Below are positions 1 through 10,879 of a DNA stretch of 64,000 nt, one piece after another. The stretch lies in contig JAJTUP010000078.1 of NCBI GenBank assembly GCA_021399435.1, forward strand, positions 1 to 64,000, given 5' to 3'. The stretch is from Diaporthe sp. PMI_573. Taxonomy: Eukaryota > Ascomycota > Sordariomycetes > Diaporthales > Diaporthaceae. Position 1 is the stretch's first letter; each line of letters begins with the position of its first letter. The notes beneath the pieces were generated by a model. The model was given only the letters and a program-made list of their open reading frames with translations. It had not been told where the DNA came from and did not search any database. The position numbers and the translations under genes are program-made.

Positions 1-420
1 AAAAACATACATTAGGATTTTAGTAAACTACTAACAGCCGCACCACCACCAATACCCCCAATACTAAGAATATCTAAGAACGTTAACTAGTTACCAATAT
101 TATTCACTATCAAACTCCAATCAAAGATACCAACCTTACCCTCAGAACGTAACCAAGCCTCCTGTACTACCATACCCCTAGCCTCCTTAGTAGAGCTCCA
201 ACGAGTAGCCTCAGTAGATTACTCAATAATCCACGTATGCTTAGCTTCGGCCTCCTCCTTTTCTACACGATCTAACTTATCTAGATTCTATAAGCCCTGG
301 CAAATGGCCCGCGATATCTTCTCACGCTATATACGTTTCTACTTACGTAAATACATAAGCTTCTCCTCTAATTCCTCGATCTCATCCTCTAGCTTCTAGT
401 ACTAAGCCAAGATATATAGG
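1..420 (-). pseudogene. RIP-degraded coiled-coil coding relic (mobile-element-like)
   Basis: Read on the minus strand, this stretch keeps one frame rich in Glu, Leu, Arg and Lys (a charged coiled-coil pattern around 200-400) that ends in a Gly-rich segment near 20-60. The frame is broken by TAG/TAA codons where CAG/CAA (Gln) would fit, the signature expected of RIP. The architecture resembles coiled-coil tails of proteins carried by fungal transposons, but I cannot name the family. There is no intact start and no uninterrupted reading frame, so it is not a functional gene. Its upstream part would lie at about 420-600. Confidence 0.35.
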
Positions 421-885
421 AGGTCCTTCAAGTTATTGAGCTCAAAGACGTCGTATTTTGATCGCTGCTGGCGAATACATTCGTAGTAACGACTAGAATC
501 CCAGGTGGAAGCCTTATAGGACTCGAGGCCCTAACCAGTATAGAAAGAGCAAGGCTGCATGGTAATGGTGTTTTGAAGAATGAAAGAAAGAAGAAAGTCG
601 TATTATTCAACCTTCTTAGAACGACGGGACGACTTTGAAACCCAAGAATCTTTGACGTGACCTGATATGGCGAATTAGGAAGGCGTGAATAAAGACACGG
701 CGAAGTGGGAAGTAACTCACAAGAATACTTTTGAGGATAAAAGAAGTAAAAAGGGAGATAGTGTTATAAACCAACACAATGGTACTTAAAGGACCCGTTT
801 TAATGACCCCGGTAATTAGAATCAGATACCACGACGCAACCCCGCAGGCACTTAAGGGCGAAGTTAGCAAGGTATGCTAATACCA

Positions 886-899
886 GGGTTAGGGTTAGG
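886..899 (+). repeat. Short interstitial telomere-like TTAGGG run
   Basis: Just over two copies of the fungal telomere unit (GGGTTAGGGTTAGG) lie at the edge of a less AT-rich island. The 522-bp elements further right also carry a shorter TTAGGG match. The run is too short to be a telomere, and chance or transposon origin is possible. Confidence 0.4.
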
Positions 900-999
900 C
901 TCGCAAGGCTTGCTTACGAGCCTGACGAGCCAGCTTGATAAGTGGATCGTTGAGCCTTACACTATGGATTATAGACTCACCTTGCAAGCTAGCGAGCTA

Positions 1000-2560
1000 C
1001 TAAAGAGTCGGAACATATAAGGACATAGTCATTACTATAGTAAATAGCTTTTATAAAACAGACTCTTTAGTCGTTAATCTAAGTATTCAGTCTAACAACT
1101 AGATAGCCTCACAGCTAGTAATCATACTTAAAGAATCATCGTGTCTAATACTATATAGTCAAGTATCACCTCTACACCATATTACTAACATAAACCTTAT
1201 AGGTTACCTACTGAACCCTATAAAGGTTTAGTATAATCATTATACTTAGGCCTTAATAATCTAAAAGATAAGCTAAAGACTAATCCTTATACTAGAACTA
1301 ATCCTTATATAATAATTTAACTATTAAGGGGAATTAAGGGATATTATCTAAGCCTATATATAATTATATAACCTATTTATATATATTATCTTAGTAGAAT
1401 TACTAGCTAAATTATATAATAGATATTTACTAAAAATAATTCTTCTAATCTAGAAGCTATTATATAGGCTAGTAGAGTTAGGCCTATACTAGTATAAAAT
1501 ATACTATTTATACTATACTAAAGCCCTAGAAATGAAGGTTTCTATATATAACCTATATTTACTATTTATTATAAATAGGCTATATAAATTTAGATTAGTT
1601 AGAATGTAGATAAATAATATATTTAGGTTTATAATACCCTTATTTTCTAGAAAGAAAGAGAAGAAATTAGAGAAGAAGAAGTTTTATATAAAGGATAAGT
1701 AAATACTAGGACTATAATAGCTAATTAAATTTAATAAAGAAAGGATTAAACTTGATAAAGATAATATTACCTTTATATAGAAGGGATAAATTATAAACCT
1801 TTATTTAATTAATCTAGAAGTAGAAGATAAGCTTTAATAATATATTATATAATATAATAGGGGTATATATATTGTTTTAATATATTAACTAGATATAGTA
1901 TATAACCTATTAGTAGCTATATAAATTAAGGATTCTAAGAAGAAAGATATAGAGGTACTTAATGTATGAATTAAGTAGTAATTAGAAAATCCTAAAAAAA
2001 GAATAATATTTATATTATTAAACCTTAAATATATAAAGCTTTATATTTTTATAAATAGGTTTTTTACTAATAATATAGATCTTAGCTTATAGCTAGGATT
2101 TATTATTATACTAGTAATAGAAACTAGCTATATAAGAGAGGACTTTGAAATCTATAGAAATATTATTTATTAGAGCTTAACTAAGTATAAAAGAGTAACT
2201 TAAAGTATATTAGTAAGTAAGCTATATAGAATAATAATTAGATTTAATAGTAGTATAATACTTAGTATAATACTTAATTAGATTATAAGTTATTTAAAAA
2301 TACTAAGAATTTTAGTTATTATCTATATAGATTTAAGATTATTATATAACTATTTAGTTAGGCTAGGTATAATAAATAAGAAGAGACTAATAATTAATAT
2401 TATATTATTAAGGAAAGTATATAAAAAGAAAGAAATTTCTAAAATATAATAGATTAATAAAAAGAATAACCTAGTTAATATTTATATAAAGAAGGTATTA
2501 AATAGAGTATTAGAAAGCTAATCTTAATAAATATATTAAAAATTAGGGTAGAGGTATATA
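1000..2560 (+). pseudogene. RIP-degraded Ty1/copia retrotransposon relic (RT C-terminus and RNase H)
   Basis: With TAG/TAA read as former Gln codons, the plus strand around 2050-2450 gives the copia RNase H series: a FTNN-x-DLS-like motif, then a YKRVTQS-like stretch, an (L/I)YN(Y)LVRLG-like motif, a KKRLIINI-like stretch and a QQINKKNN-like end. These match the conserved order in fungal copia polyproteins (DASFANNKDLSS, CKRVTRSVLAS, SLYDCLVKLGT, EKRLMIDI, WIxGxxNPADAMTK). The region at 1400-1950 aligns less clearly with the reverse-transcriptase C-terminus. Stops occur throughout and AT content is extreme, so the copy is dead. No gag or integrase is recognisable here, so it looks truncated. 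Confidence 0.7.
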
Positions 2561-2594
2561 TAGAATGCCTTAGCTAGAAGGAATAAGGGAAGAG

Positions 2595-2660
2595 GTACTT
2601 AACTAGAGGGTATAAGGATAAGAAGAACTTAACTAGAGGGTATAAGGATAAGAAGAAAAA
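2595..2660. repeat. Tandem duplication of about 32 bp
   Basis: A purine-rich unit containing ACTAGAGGGTATAAGGATAA occurs twice in immediate succession near 2600-2655. It lies just downstream of the copia RNase H relic. Confidence 0.6.
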
Positions 2661-2689
2661 GCTATAGGATAGTTATATGAAAAATTAAA

Positions 2690-2935
2690 GATTAAAAGAA
2701 GATAGACCTAGGATATATAGTAGATAGGCCTAGGATAGTTATAAGATAGTATAAAGATATATAAAAGATATAGCTAGGATAAGCTTAGAATAGACTTAGG
2801 ATATATAAAGGATATAGCTAGGATACTTTAAGATATATAAAGAATATAGCTAGGATATTTTAGGATATATAAGGATATAGCTAGGATAACTTTAAGATAT
2901 AGTTAGGACCCTTTAGGATAAAACTAGAATATCTT
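2690..2935. repeat. Degenerate AT-rich minisatellite (GATATAGCTAGGATA-containing units)
   Basis: Several imperfect units of about 30-40 bp follow one another, each containing variants of GATATAGCTAGGATA followed by TTTAAGATATATAAA. Units are clearest from about 2750 to 2930. No coding sequence is visible. Confidence 0.55.
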
Positions 2936-4316
2936 AGGCTATATAATAGACTTTAAAGGCTATACCTAAAACTTAAAGAGATTATATAGGGCTAGCTATA
3001 GGATTTAGTAATTATATAATAGAAAACTTTTTATAATTACTAGAGAGTATTTATATAAAGAAAAGGTAGTAAGAGAAGAATTAAATTTTAGTTATAATAT
3101 ATAGGAAAATTATTATATAAACTTAAGATCTAGAATATATTTATTTAATTATATATCTAAAGGTATATAGATTAATTATAAAACCTATATTCTTTTATTT
3201 AATCTCTTACTTAATATCTTTTAAGGTTACTAGGCTATAAGAGGGTCTTAGGTTATTATTATCTAGACTATTTCTACCTTTATTATTATAATCTTTATAA
3301 CTTCTTTTATAAGTATAGGCTCTATATAGCTAGTAGTTCTTATAATAAGGGTACTAGTAACCTTATAACTACTAGATATAACTTATATAAGTACCCCCTT
3401 AAAATCTAGGTAGCTGAAAATACTCTTTAAACTAGTATATATTAGGTAAATTATATAAGTATTTAGTATATTACTTACTATCTTAACTATATAATTAAAT
3501 AAAGATTATATAAAAGTAGCTTAGATAATAAATAATTTATATAATAATATTAACTAGTTATATATTAATATTATATAAAATTTATATATTATATAAGAGG
3601 AGTATAATAATTATATATTTAGAATCTTTTAAGATATTAGAATAAAAATAATAGTGGAAAAAGGGTATATAAATATTAATAATAATAGAGGATATGAAGG
3701 TATAATTTATAAAGTAATTAGTTAGAAAGGTTATAATTTATATAGATAGAGTTAGACTAGAGATGGAGGTTAGAGTATTAAAGAGAGGTATAAGAGGGGA
3801 CTATACTAGATTTACTTGTTAAGTAAGTAATATAACTATAGATATAGGTATAGTAGTAGGTAAAGTATATTGTAAGAAAGGTAACTTGTAAGAGCTATAT
3901 AAAGAAGAGTAAAAACTATGATTAGATATTGTATAAAGAAGTTTAATGATAAAGGTAAGTTTTAAAGATATTTAGATTATATGATATATAAGGTATATAT
4001 ATATGTATGTATAAGAGAGAGAGTGTTGTATAATGGAGAAAAAGAGAGGGAAGGCTGAAGTAGAAGGTAAAGGTAAAGGGGTTTTTGTACTAGTACTAGA
4101 AAGGTGCTATATATAGACTACTCTAGCTAGCTAGAAAAAGAGGTTACTTATATAAGTAAGTTATAGGTAATAGTTCCTTCTAGCCTTCTAGCTAGTATAA
4201 TAAAAGTTGTAAGAAAAAGTAGTTAGAAAGTAGGTTAGAAAGGGTGTTAAAAAGAAGGTTAAAAAAGTTAGTGTAAAAGGTATTTAATATAGACTACTAA
4301 TTAGGGGTTTACTTAT
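2936..4316. other. AT-rich RIP-like desert, no gene
   Basis: This segment is extremely rich in TA dinucleotides and saturated with stops in every frame. I could not read a conserved transposon domain in it. It probably continues the same RIP-degraded repeat compartment. Confidence 0.6.
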
Positions 4317-4321
4317 ATTAT

Positions 4322-4843
4322 TCTGAAGGTTGGTGGATCGAATGGGAGTCAGGTAGCAGTAGGGTGCACTGAGGTCTTGTTGGGACGCTTGAGAATGGTT
4401 TGGACAACTTTGCATTGAATTTGAGTGGGCTTCTGTCAGCCCTCCTCACAGTCCCTCCGACATGACCTCAACCTTGGGCACGCTGCGGTTGGCTCTGGTG
4501 CAGGAATGGAGGGGCCGGAAAATTCGGCCCTCAGACCCACCATCTTTGGCTTCAAACAGCCAGCCAACCCTAACCCTGACAGTAACCAAACTAAATACAG
4601 ATAAACTTCAGAAATCAGGCTATCTAACAAACTAGGTTACATGCTTTTTGGGTAAGAAATAAGGGGAATGCAGAGGTTCGAAGTTAGGGTCTTAAAACAG
4701 CCCAAAAAATCGGCTCACGGCCACCAAACTCATCTGCCAGCGCGCACGCCACTAGCAAAAAGTCTAGGGTAACTCCTTCCGTGAAGTCTAGGGTAACTCC
4801 CTACGTGCAGCGCCCATACCTAAATGAGCGTTTCCGTTTAACA
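4322..4843 (-). mobile_element. 522-bp LTR-like insertion, copy 1 (inverted relative to copy 2)
   Basis: In minus orientation the element begins TGTTAAACGG and ends CTTCAGA. It is flanked by a 5-bp direct repeat ATTAT at 4317-4321 and 4844-4848. Copy 2 at 6605-7126 has the same length, the same ends and its own 5-bp target-site duplication. The two copies are highly similar and much less AT-rich than their surroundings, so they inserted after most of the RIP in this compartment. An internal 23-bp motif (AGTCTAGGGTAACTCC...) is duplicated in tandem near the TGTT end. A 64-codon frame exists in both copies but is not convincing as a gene. A solo LTR is the simplest reading; a non-autonomous element is an alternative because the ends are TG...GA, not TG...CA. 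Confidence 0.75.
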
Positions 4844-6604
4844 ATTATATACCTACTAAAACTATAGTAGTATAACCTACCTAGGTAGGGTGATTTTATT
4901 TGTTATGGGAAAGGGTGTATGAGTAATTTAACCTACTTGACTAGTTTAAAGGGAGTATATGATTAGAAAATAAAAGACCCTTAGTATTAGAATAATATTA
5001 AGGCTGATTATATATAGCTATATTGGCTAGGGAGGATGACTAATCTAGTAAGGGAGTGCTTATAGATTTAAGAGGTTTATATACAAGCTTTCCTACTTGT
5101 TTTATAGTTTAGATAGATATTAACAAATTTAGAACTAATTATATAGATATGTATATATATATATTATGCTATATGGTAAAAGCTATTTAATAACAAGAGC
5201 CCTTATAATATTCTAGCACTACTTCTTAATAAATTATAGCTATACTAGCAAGTACTTAGCTCTGAGTATTAGGGTAATAAGATGCTTTATATAATAGTAC
5301 TTTGTACCTACTCTAGAGTACCTAAATTTAAACATATACTTTTTATACTACGGGTATTATATAAATATCTTTTTTAGGATCTATAATTATTACTTAAGCT
5401 AAGTATTAATTATATAATACTTTAATGATTTCTTTAAGAAGATAAGGTTAGTGTAGACAATAAGATATACTACCTTAATTATTAGTATATAAATAATTAG
5501 TAACAAGGTTATAGATTAGGCTTCTAAGCATGATTTGGTTATAATGGCTTTTATGATGATGATTGTTGCTGTAGTAATGATTACCGTTATAGTAATGGTT
5601 GCCACCAAGGTAATAACTACCGCCGTGGCTATTATTGAAAACGCTGCTTTGTATATAATAAAGAAGAATGCTAGTCTTTAAACTATATCTTTGAAAAACG
5701 TCGGAAGGTATATAAGTAATATCTCTTGATTTATAAAATCAAGGGGTGTTTGATATTTAATGTTAAATTTACTTCTTTTCTTGCTAACTTTAAAAGATTT
5801 AATATTACTTTGAAAGATACTTGTAATAAATATAAGGACAACCTAAATAGTTATGAGAAAGCTTAACAGCTTCTTGCTAATACTTTGTTTCTATACTTAC
5901 TTGGCTCTAACAACACCAATAAAACTGATAATACTATTGTCTTAGCAAATTAATTTACACTAGAAGGAAGATATTTTTATAATAAATTTTAAGGTATTAT
6001 CCCTAATATTAGTGCTATATAATTCTCAACTATTAGTTGTAAATAATACTTGGCCTTAAATTAAGAGAACCCCTCTATTATTATAGATACTAGCCGTGCT
6101 AGCAAGGCTGTTGTTAAGTTTAGGAAGGAATTCTGTCTTACTTTAATTAATATAATAACTATAAAGATAATTATAGGGCTTATTACCTTTTATATCGTGG
6201 AGGCTTTAACTTTATTCTTAATATATATTTAAGATATAGATAAGCTAGGGGTCTATTTTCGCAACACTACTAACAAATTAGTATTATTATAAAATTTAGG
6301 CCTAGATATAACCATTTTAGTAACCTAAAAGTAGGGTTATCTATAGTTTTTTTTAGGAAGCTATAAGGTAGGTATATTCTTTACAGAAAATAAACTTTGA
6401 CAACTTTATTAACAATTTAATTACTTAGTAGCTAATTATTTTTATTGTTTGCTTAAAGATACTAGTTATAACCTTAACCTTGCTATACTTAAGGTTATTA
6501 GTAAATTTTATTATTATTATTAGCTAAAGGGTGCTGCCCCAAAAAGGTTTAAGTTTAACCTAAGGAATAACTATAACTTTAATTATAAGATTATTATTAA
6601 CATC

Positions 6605-7126
6605 TGTTAAACGGAAACGCTTATTTAGGTGTGGGCGCTGCACGTAGGGAGTTACCCTAGACTTCATGGAAGGAGTTACCCTAGACTTTTTACTAGTGGC
6701 GTGCGCGCTGGCAGATGAGTTTGGTGGCCGTGAGTCGATTTTTTGGGCTATTGTAAGACCCTAACTTCGAACCTCTGCATTCCCCTTATTTCTTACCCAA
6801 AAAGCATGTAACCTAGTTTGTTAGATAGCCTGATTTCTGAAGTTTATCTGTATTTAGTTTGGTTACTGTCAGGGTTAGGGTTGGCTGGCTGTTTGAAGCC
6901 AAAGATGGTGGGTCTGAGGGCCGAATTTTCTGGCCCCTCCATTCCTGCACTAGAGCCAACCGTAGCGTGCCTAGGGTTGAGGTTATGTCGGAGGGACTGT
7001 GAGGAGGGCTGACAGAAGCCCACTTAAATTCAATGTAAAGTTGTCTGAACCATTCTCAATCGTCCTAACAAGACCTCAGTGTACCCTATTGCTACCTGAC
7101 TCTTATTTGATCTACCAACCTTTAGA
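6605..7126 (+). mobile_element. 522-bp LTR-like insertion, copy 2, inside the copia integrase
   Basis: It begins TGTTAAACGG and ends CTTTAGA, flanked by the 5-bp duplication ACATC (6600-6604 and 7127-7131). Deleting the element plus one duplication joins the copia frame exactly (an IINI stretch followed by IYLNSKP), which marks the insertion point precisely. Relative to copy 1 it carries several C-to-T changes, as if lightly touched by RIP. The sequence includes a TTAGGG match. No transposase or polyprotein is present. Confidence 0.8.
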
Positions 7127-9283
7127 ACATCATATACCTTAATAGCAAGCCGGTACTATATATTATAGACTCTAAAACGTCTTTTTAAGCCAGAAAATTT
7201 CTAGCATTAATATCTATAAAAGATACCTGGGAAGCCTTTTAAATGGTTTAGATAGATATATATCTAGGCCTTCTTAACTATCTTACTTATAATACCGGTA
7301 CTAACTTTACTTCAGTTAAATTTTAGAACAAGGTAAAGATTATAGGGATTATATATAAATAAGTCTTAATAGAAGCCTACTAGTCTATGGGCAAGATTAA
7401 ACACTATTATAAACTACTTTAACAAGTATTTAAGATCCTCTACATAGAATTAAGAGGAATTTTTTTAGAGGATATTATTTTTTAAATAGTAATAAAGGTC
7501 GTAAATAATACTGCCGGCCTGGATAGGCTAGTACTTACTCTATTTATCTTTAGCGTTTTTTATAAGTAAATATAGATTTACTACCTACATTATTAATGCT
7601 TAAGCATGTTGAGGTAATTACTAAGGTAATGTAAGATCTCTAGAAGCACTATGCCGAGAAGCAGATTACCAGAGCTTTTAGTACCTAAAATAGCCTAGAT
7701 ACTACCAGCGTGTTAAATACGCTACTATAGTTAAAAATACTTATATGGTGAGAAAAGGACGGCTGGTAGGATTTATATAAGCTAATAATAGTTAATAAGT
7801 ATGATATAACCCTTAATTTGCCAAATAAACCTATAAAGTTTAGGTTAACTATCATCTAAAAATACTTCTAAAATAATAAAAACCTTTTACCTAAGTTCTT
7901 ATCAGGCAATAGACTAGATACCAGTCTATTACCTACTTTAGACGGCGGTGGGCTTGAAATAGGTTTATTATCTATTCTAGAGATTAGCCGGCCTAAAACA
8001 GGTCTGTTACCTGCTTTAGACTATACTGGTGCCCTAGCCTTGTTATAAAGGAGAGGCCGACCTCCTAGATTTAAGAACAAGCTGAAACTATCTATAACCT
8101 TCCTTACTTAGAAAAAAAAGAATAACTATACTTTATTATTAAAACTTTATCAAGATGGTATAATTACGGCTGTTGGTAAACTATTTAAAGTATTAGATGT
8201 TAAAGAGATTAATAATTTTGTTGCTTAAGGTATCTTTTAATTTAAATAATTTGACTTAAAGGTTTATAGTACCCTTTAGCTATTTAACTCTTAAATAGTA
8301 TAGGAGATAAAGGAGAAGACTAAAGTTTTTTATAAAAAGTCTTGCTTAATTATTTAGAAGTATAGTAATGAAGACAAGAGAAACATTCTTATATAATTAT
8401 TTATAATTTAACAAGCTAGTTAATAACTTCTTATTACTATAGTACCTAGACTAATTAAGTCTATTAGCACTAGTATTAAACTATGTAATATAATATAGGT
8501 ATATTTATAATTAAAGTCAGAGCTATTTTGTAAGATTCTAGCCTAGCTCTCTTTTAAAATATAAGCCTAGTACCTAGCTAGTACAATTATAAGAGTAGTA
8601 AAGCCTCTCTATAGAATTATTAAAGCTAGAGTTTATTAGTGGACCACTTATTATTGTTATTATTATAAATAACTATAAATATAAACCTTGACATTTAATC
8701 TATATCTTCTAGTATCTACTAGTAGAAAGAATAAATTCGCTATTATAAGTATATAGATAGATAATACTCTACTACTAAATATATTAAAGTTTTTAGCTTT
8801 TAAGGATAAGAAGATTATCGAGATAGAGCTATGATGTAAGCTAAAGGAGAAGCTATTGCCAGAAAAGGCGCTTAACTTTAATAATAACAAGCTAATAATA
8901 ACCCTGGAAGGGGCTATTTACCTTTAACAAAAGGGTTAAGGTAAGAAGATTATAATAATTAATCTAAAATCATATACCTTTGCTTAGAAGTATCTTAAGT
9001 AATATACTCGTAGTGCTTACTTTACCTTGATTTACCAACCTAAGGCTTTATTTAACCTATCAGTTGCTATCTAAGCCTAAATATCTAATAAAGATAATTA
9101 TACTAGGTTAAATAAATGCTTAAAATAGTAAATAAAAAATCTATTGAGAGGATTATAATACATTATAATTAACTTAAAGATTACTAAATTAATAGTCTTT
9201 ATTAATAGTTTTTTTACTAATAATCGAGACCTTAGCTCTTAAATTAGCTTTATAATAGTCCTTGTTAATAAAAAAGTAGATAG

Positions 9284-9608
9284 TGTTACGGGGTGCAGTG
9301 TTTCACGTAGCTAGTGCGATGAATTTTCTTTCTTGGCCGTCCGTACTATAAGTACCGGACATGCTTCTGTCCCTCTCGAGGGCCGAAGCAAAAAATTCAA
9401 CTCATTCTTCTATTATTATTATTTGATAACCTGTGACATTGTCTGATCAGAACCCAATCACTGCTTTTATCGCCTTCGTGGCCCTTCCGGCCCTTTTTCA
9501 TTATCTCTTCTTTCTTCGCGTTGGAGCCCTCTAGCAGTTTCCTCTCTCTCGCTCAGAGGGGCCAGCAGAACTTGGGCACATATGCTCGGCTTGTTGTCCA
9601 CGTTTTTA
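9284..9608. mobile_element. About 325-bp GC-balanced insertion inside the copia RNase H
   Basis: The block starting TGTTACGGGG has normal base composition and sits in very AT-rich sequence. It is bounded by ATAG at 9280-9283 and again at 9609-9612, a possible 4-5 bp target duplication. Removing it joins the RNase H frame (VDS followed by IILQYK). Its TGTTACGGGG start is typical of a fungal LTR, so a solo LTR is likely, but the right end is poorly defined. It carries no ORF. Confidence 0.6.
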
Positions 9609-10193
9609 ATAGTATAATATTATAGTATAAGCTTTAAGAAAACATTATACACTAGTTTTCTATAAAGTATAAGAGAATTACTTAAAGTGTTTTTATTTTT
9701 AAAATCTATAGAATAACTAATAGTTTTAATATAGAAATTATTCTTTTATTAACTCTAAAGCTAATTACTAACTAATTAGGTATTAATTAGATACCTCTAG
9801 TAATCTATATAGATTTCTACTTACTCTATGAGTATTTAGTAAAGCTGGGAACTATTAAGGAGAAGAGACTTATAATTAACATTATATCTCTTTACCAGGT
9901 ATATAAACAATGGGAAATCGATAAGGTATGATAGATAAATAGTAATGATAACTTTATAGATATTATAATAAAGGTATTACTAAACAAGGCTTTAGAACGC
10001 TTTATTAATATTAATAAGGTAATTATTTAGGTAGAGAGATATGTAAACCGAAGTATATAATAAAGTACGGGATGGATTATGTAACTAGATATATATAATA
10101 TAGAGGAAACCGCGTTTTTAGAGGAATTAGCCAAAAGTAGAAAACTGCTAGTATAGAATAGGTAATAGTAATAGCAATAGCGATAGCTAAAGG

Positions 10194-10480
10194 TGTTGGT
10201 CTAAAGCAGACCGCTATAGCTAGTTACTTCTGGCTAGCTGGCTGCAGATAGCTGCTTAGTTATCTCAGGTAGCTACTGGTAGCAAGGGCGCTTAGACTAA
10301 TTACTGGCCCGTGCATACCTTAGATTAGTCAGCCTTCTGGCTCTACCCTATTTGGGCGCTTCGCCGCCTATAAAGGGGTTAGCCAGAAGCAACATACGAC
10401 AGATCTACTAAATTGAAGCTATCAAGTAGCCACTTCGGTAACCCCTTCGAGTAATTACTCGTTTACCTGCCCAACCAACA
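10194..10480 (+). mobile_element. LTR-like sequence with TGTTGGT...ACCAACA ends
   Basis: The 287-bp segment starts TGTTGGT and ends with the inverted complement ACCAACA, the classic LTR termini. It contains a TATAAAGGGG box near 10370. A gag-like relic follows on the same strand, so this may be a 5' LTR; it could equally be the 3' LTR of the copia relic to the left. No matching second LTR or target duplication was found in the window. Confidence 0.5.
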
Positions 10481-10870
10481 TAACTAATAATACTTCTACT
10501 AAGCAGATCTTAGAACCAATTAAGGCGCTTAAGCTTAACCCCCCAGAGAGGACACAGCAACAGACCTCCAGGCTAGGCTTAATATAGTATAGTATAATAA
10601 GGCCAAGGCAATAGAGGGCCTTAAAGACTATCTGCTGCAAAACCTAAAGATGGCTAAAGATAAGGTTGATATAGTAGCTAAGGCGTAGAAGAAGCTATAC
10701 TTTATGGTAAATAAGATGGTGGAATACTAAGACAAGGACCTGCCTTCTCTAAATAAACCAAGATCTGTTTTATTAAGGACATGAGAGACTTTAAAGCACG
10801 ACTGCCTGTAAGCATAGAGGCACGCTCTGTCAAGGACCCTACAGAGTACGAGGAGCTGGATTCAAAGATG
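10481..10870 (+). pseudogene. Degraded gag-like fragment
   Basis: A plus-strand frame around 10575-10740 reads as a lightly RIP-damaged helical protein (a KAIEGLKDYLLQNLKMAKDK segment, then a KLYFMVNKMVEY segment), and further pieces up to about 10870 read MRDFKARLPVSIEARSVKD. The helical, charged composition just downstream of an LTR-like sequence suggests retrotransposon gag. At least one frame change and several stops are present. The fragment ends abruptly at the border of the AT-rich compartment. Confidence 0.35.
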
Positions 10871-10879
10871 TGAGCAACT

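Larger units (their letters stand above)
5500..10150 (+). pseudogene. RIP-degraded, nearly full-length Ty1/copia retrotransposon, interrupted by two younger insertions
   Basis: Reading TAG/TAA as lost Gln codons (and one as a lost Trp) recovers the copia domain order on the plus strand. A zinc-knuckle-like segment (RCFVYNKEEC, about 5640-5670) comes first, then a protease-like DTSRAS site (about 6090), a GAG_pre-integrase segment ending in PKRFKFNLRNN (about 6430-6600), and an integrase C-terminal region with an SMGKIKHYYKLL motif and a VNNTAGLDRLVLTLF motif (about 7390-7560). Reverse-transcriptase tail motifs follow (KPLYRIIKAGVYQW near 8610, IDNTLLLN near 8760), then RNase H (DLSSQI near 9230, then KYKRIT near 9680 and YEYLVKLGTIKEKRLIIN near 9830). 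Copies of the 522-bp element (6605-7126) and a 325-bp element (9284-9608) split it; removing each with one target duplication restores the frame. It is non-functional. Confidence 0.8.

Noticed and set aside
886..899. Telomere or chromosome end
   Set aside because: Just over two units only, embedded in ordinary degraded repeats.
4436..7012. 64-codon frame present in both 522-bp elements as a conserved small gene
   Set aside because: It is shared simply because the elements are copies; differences change residues freely, and LTR-like structure explains the sequence.
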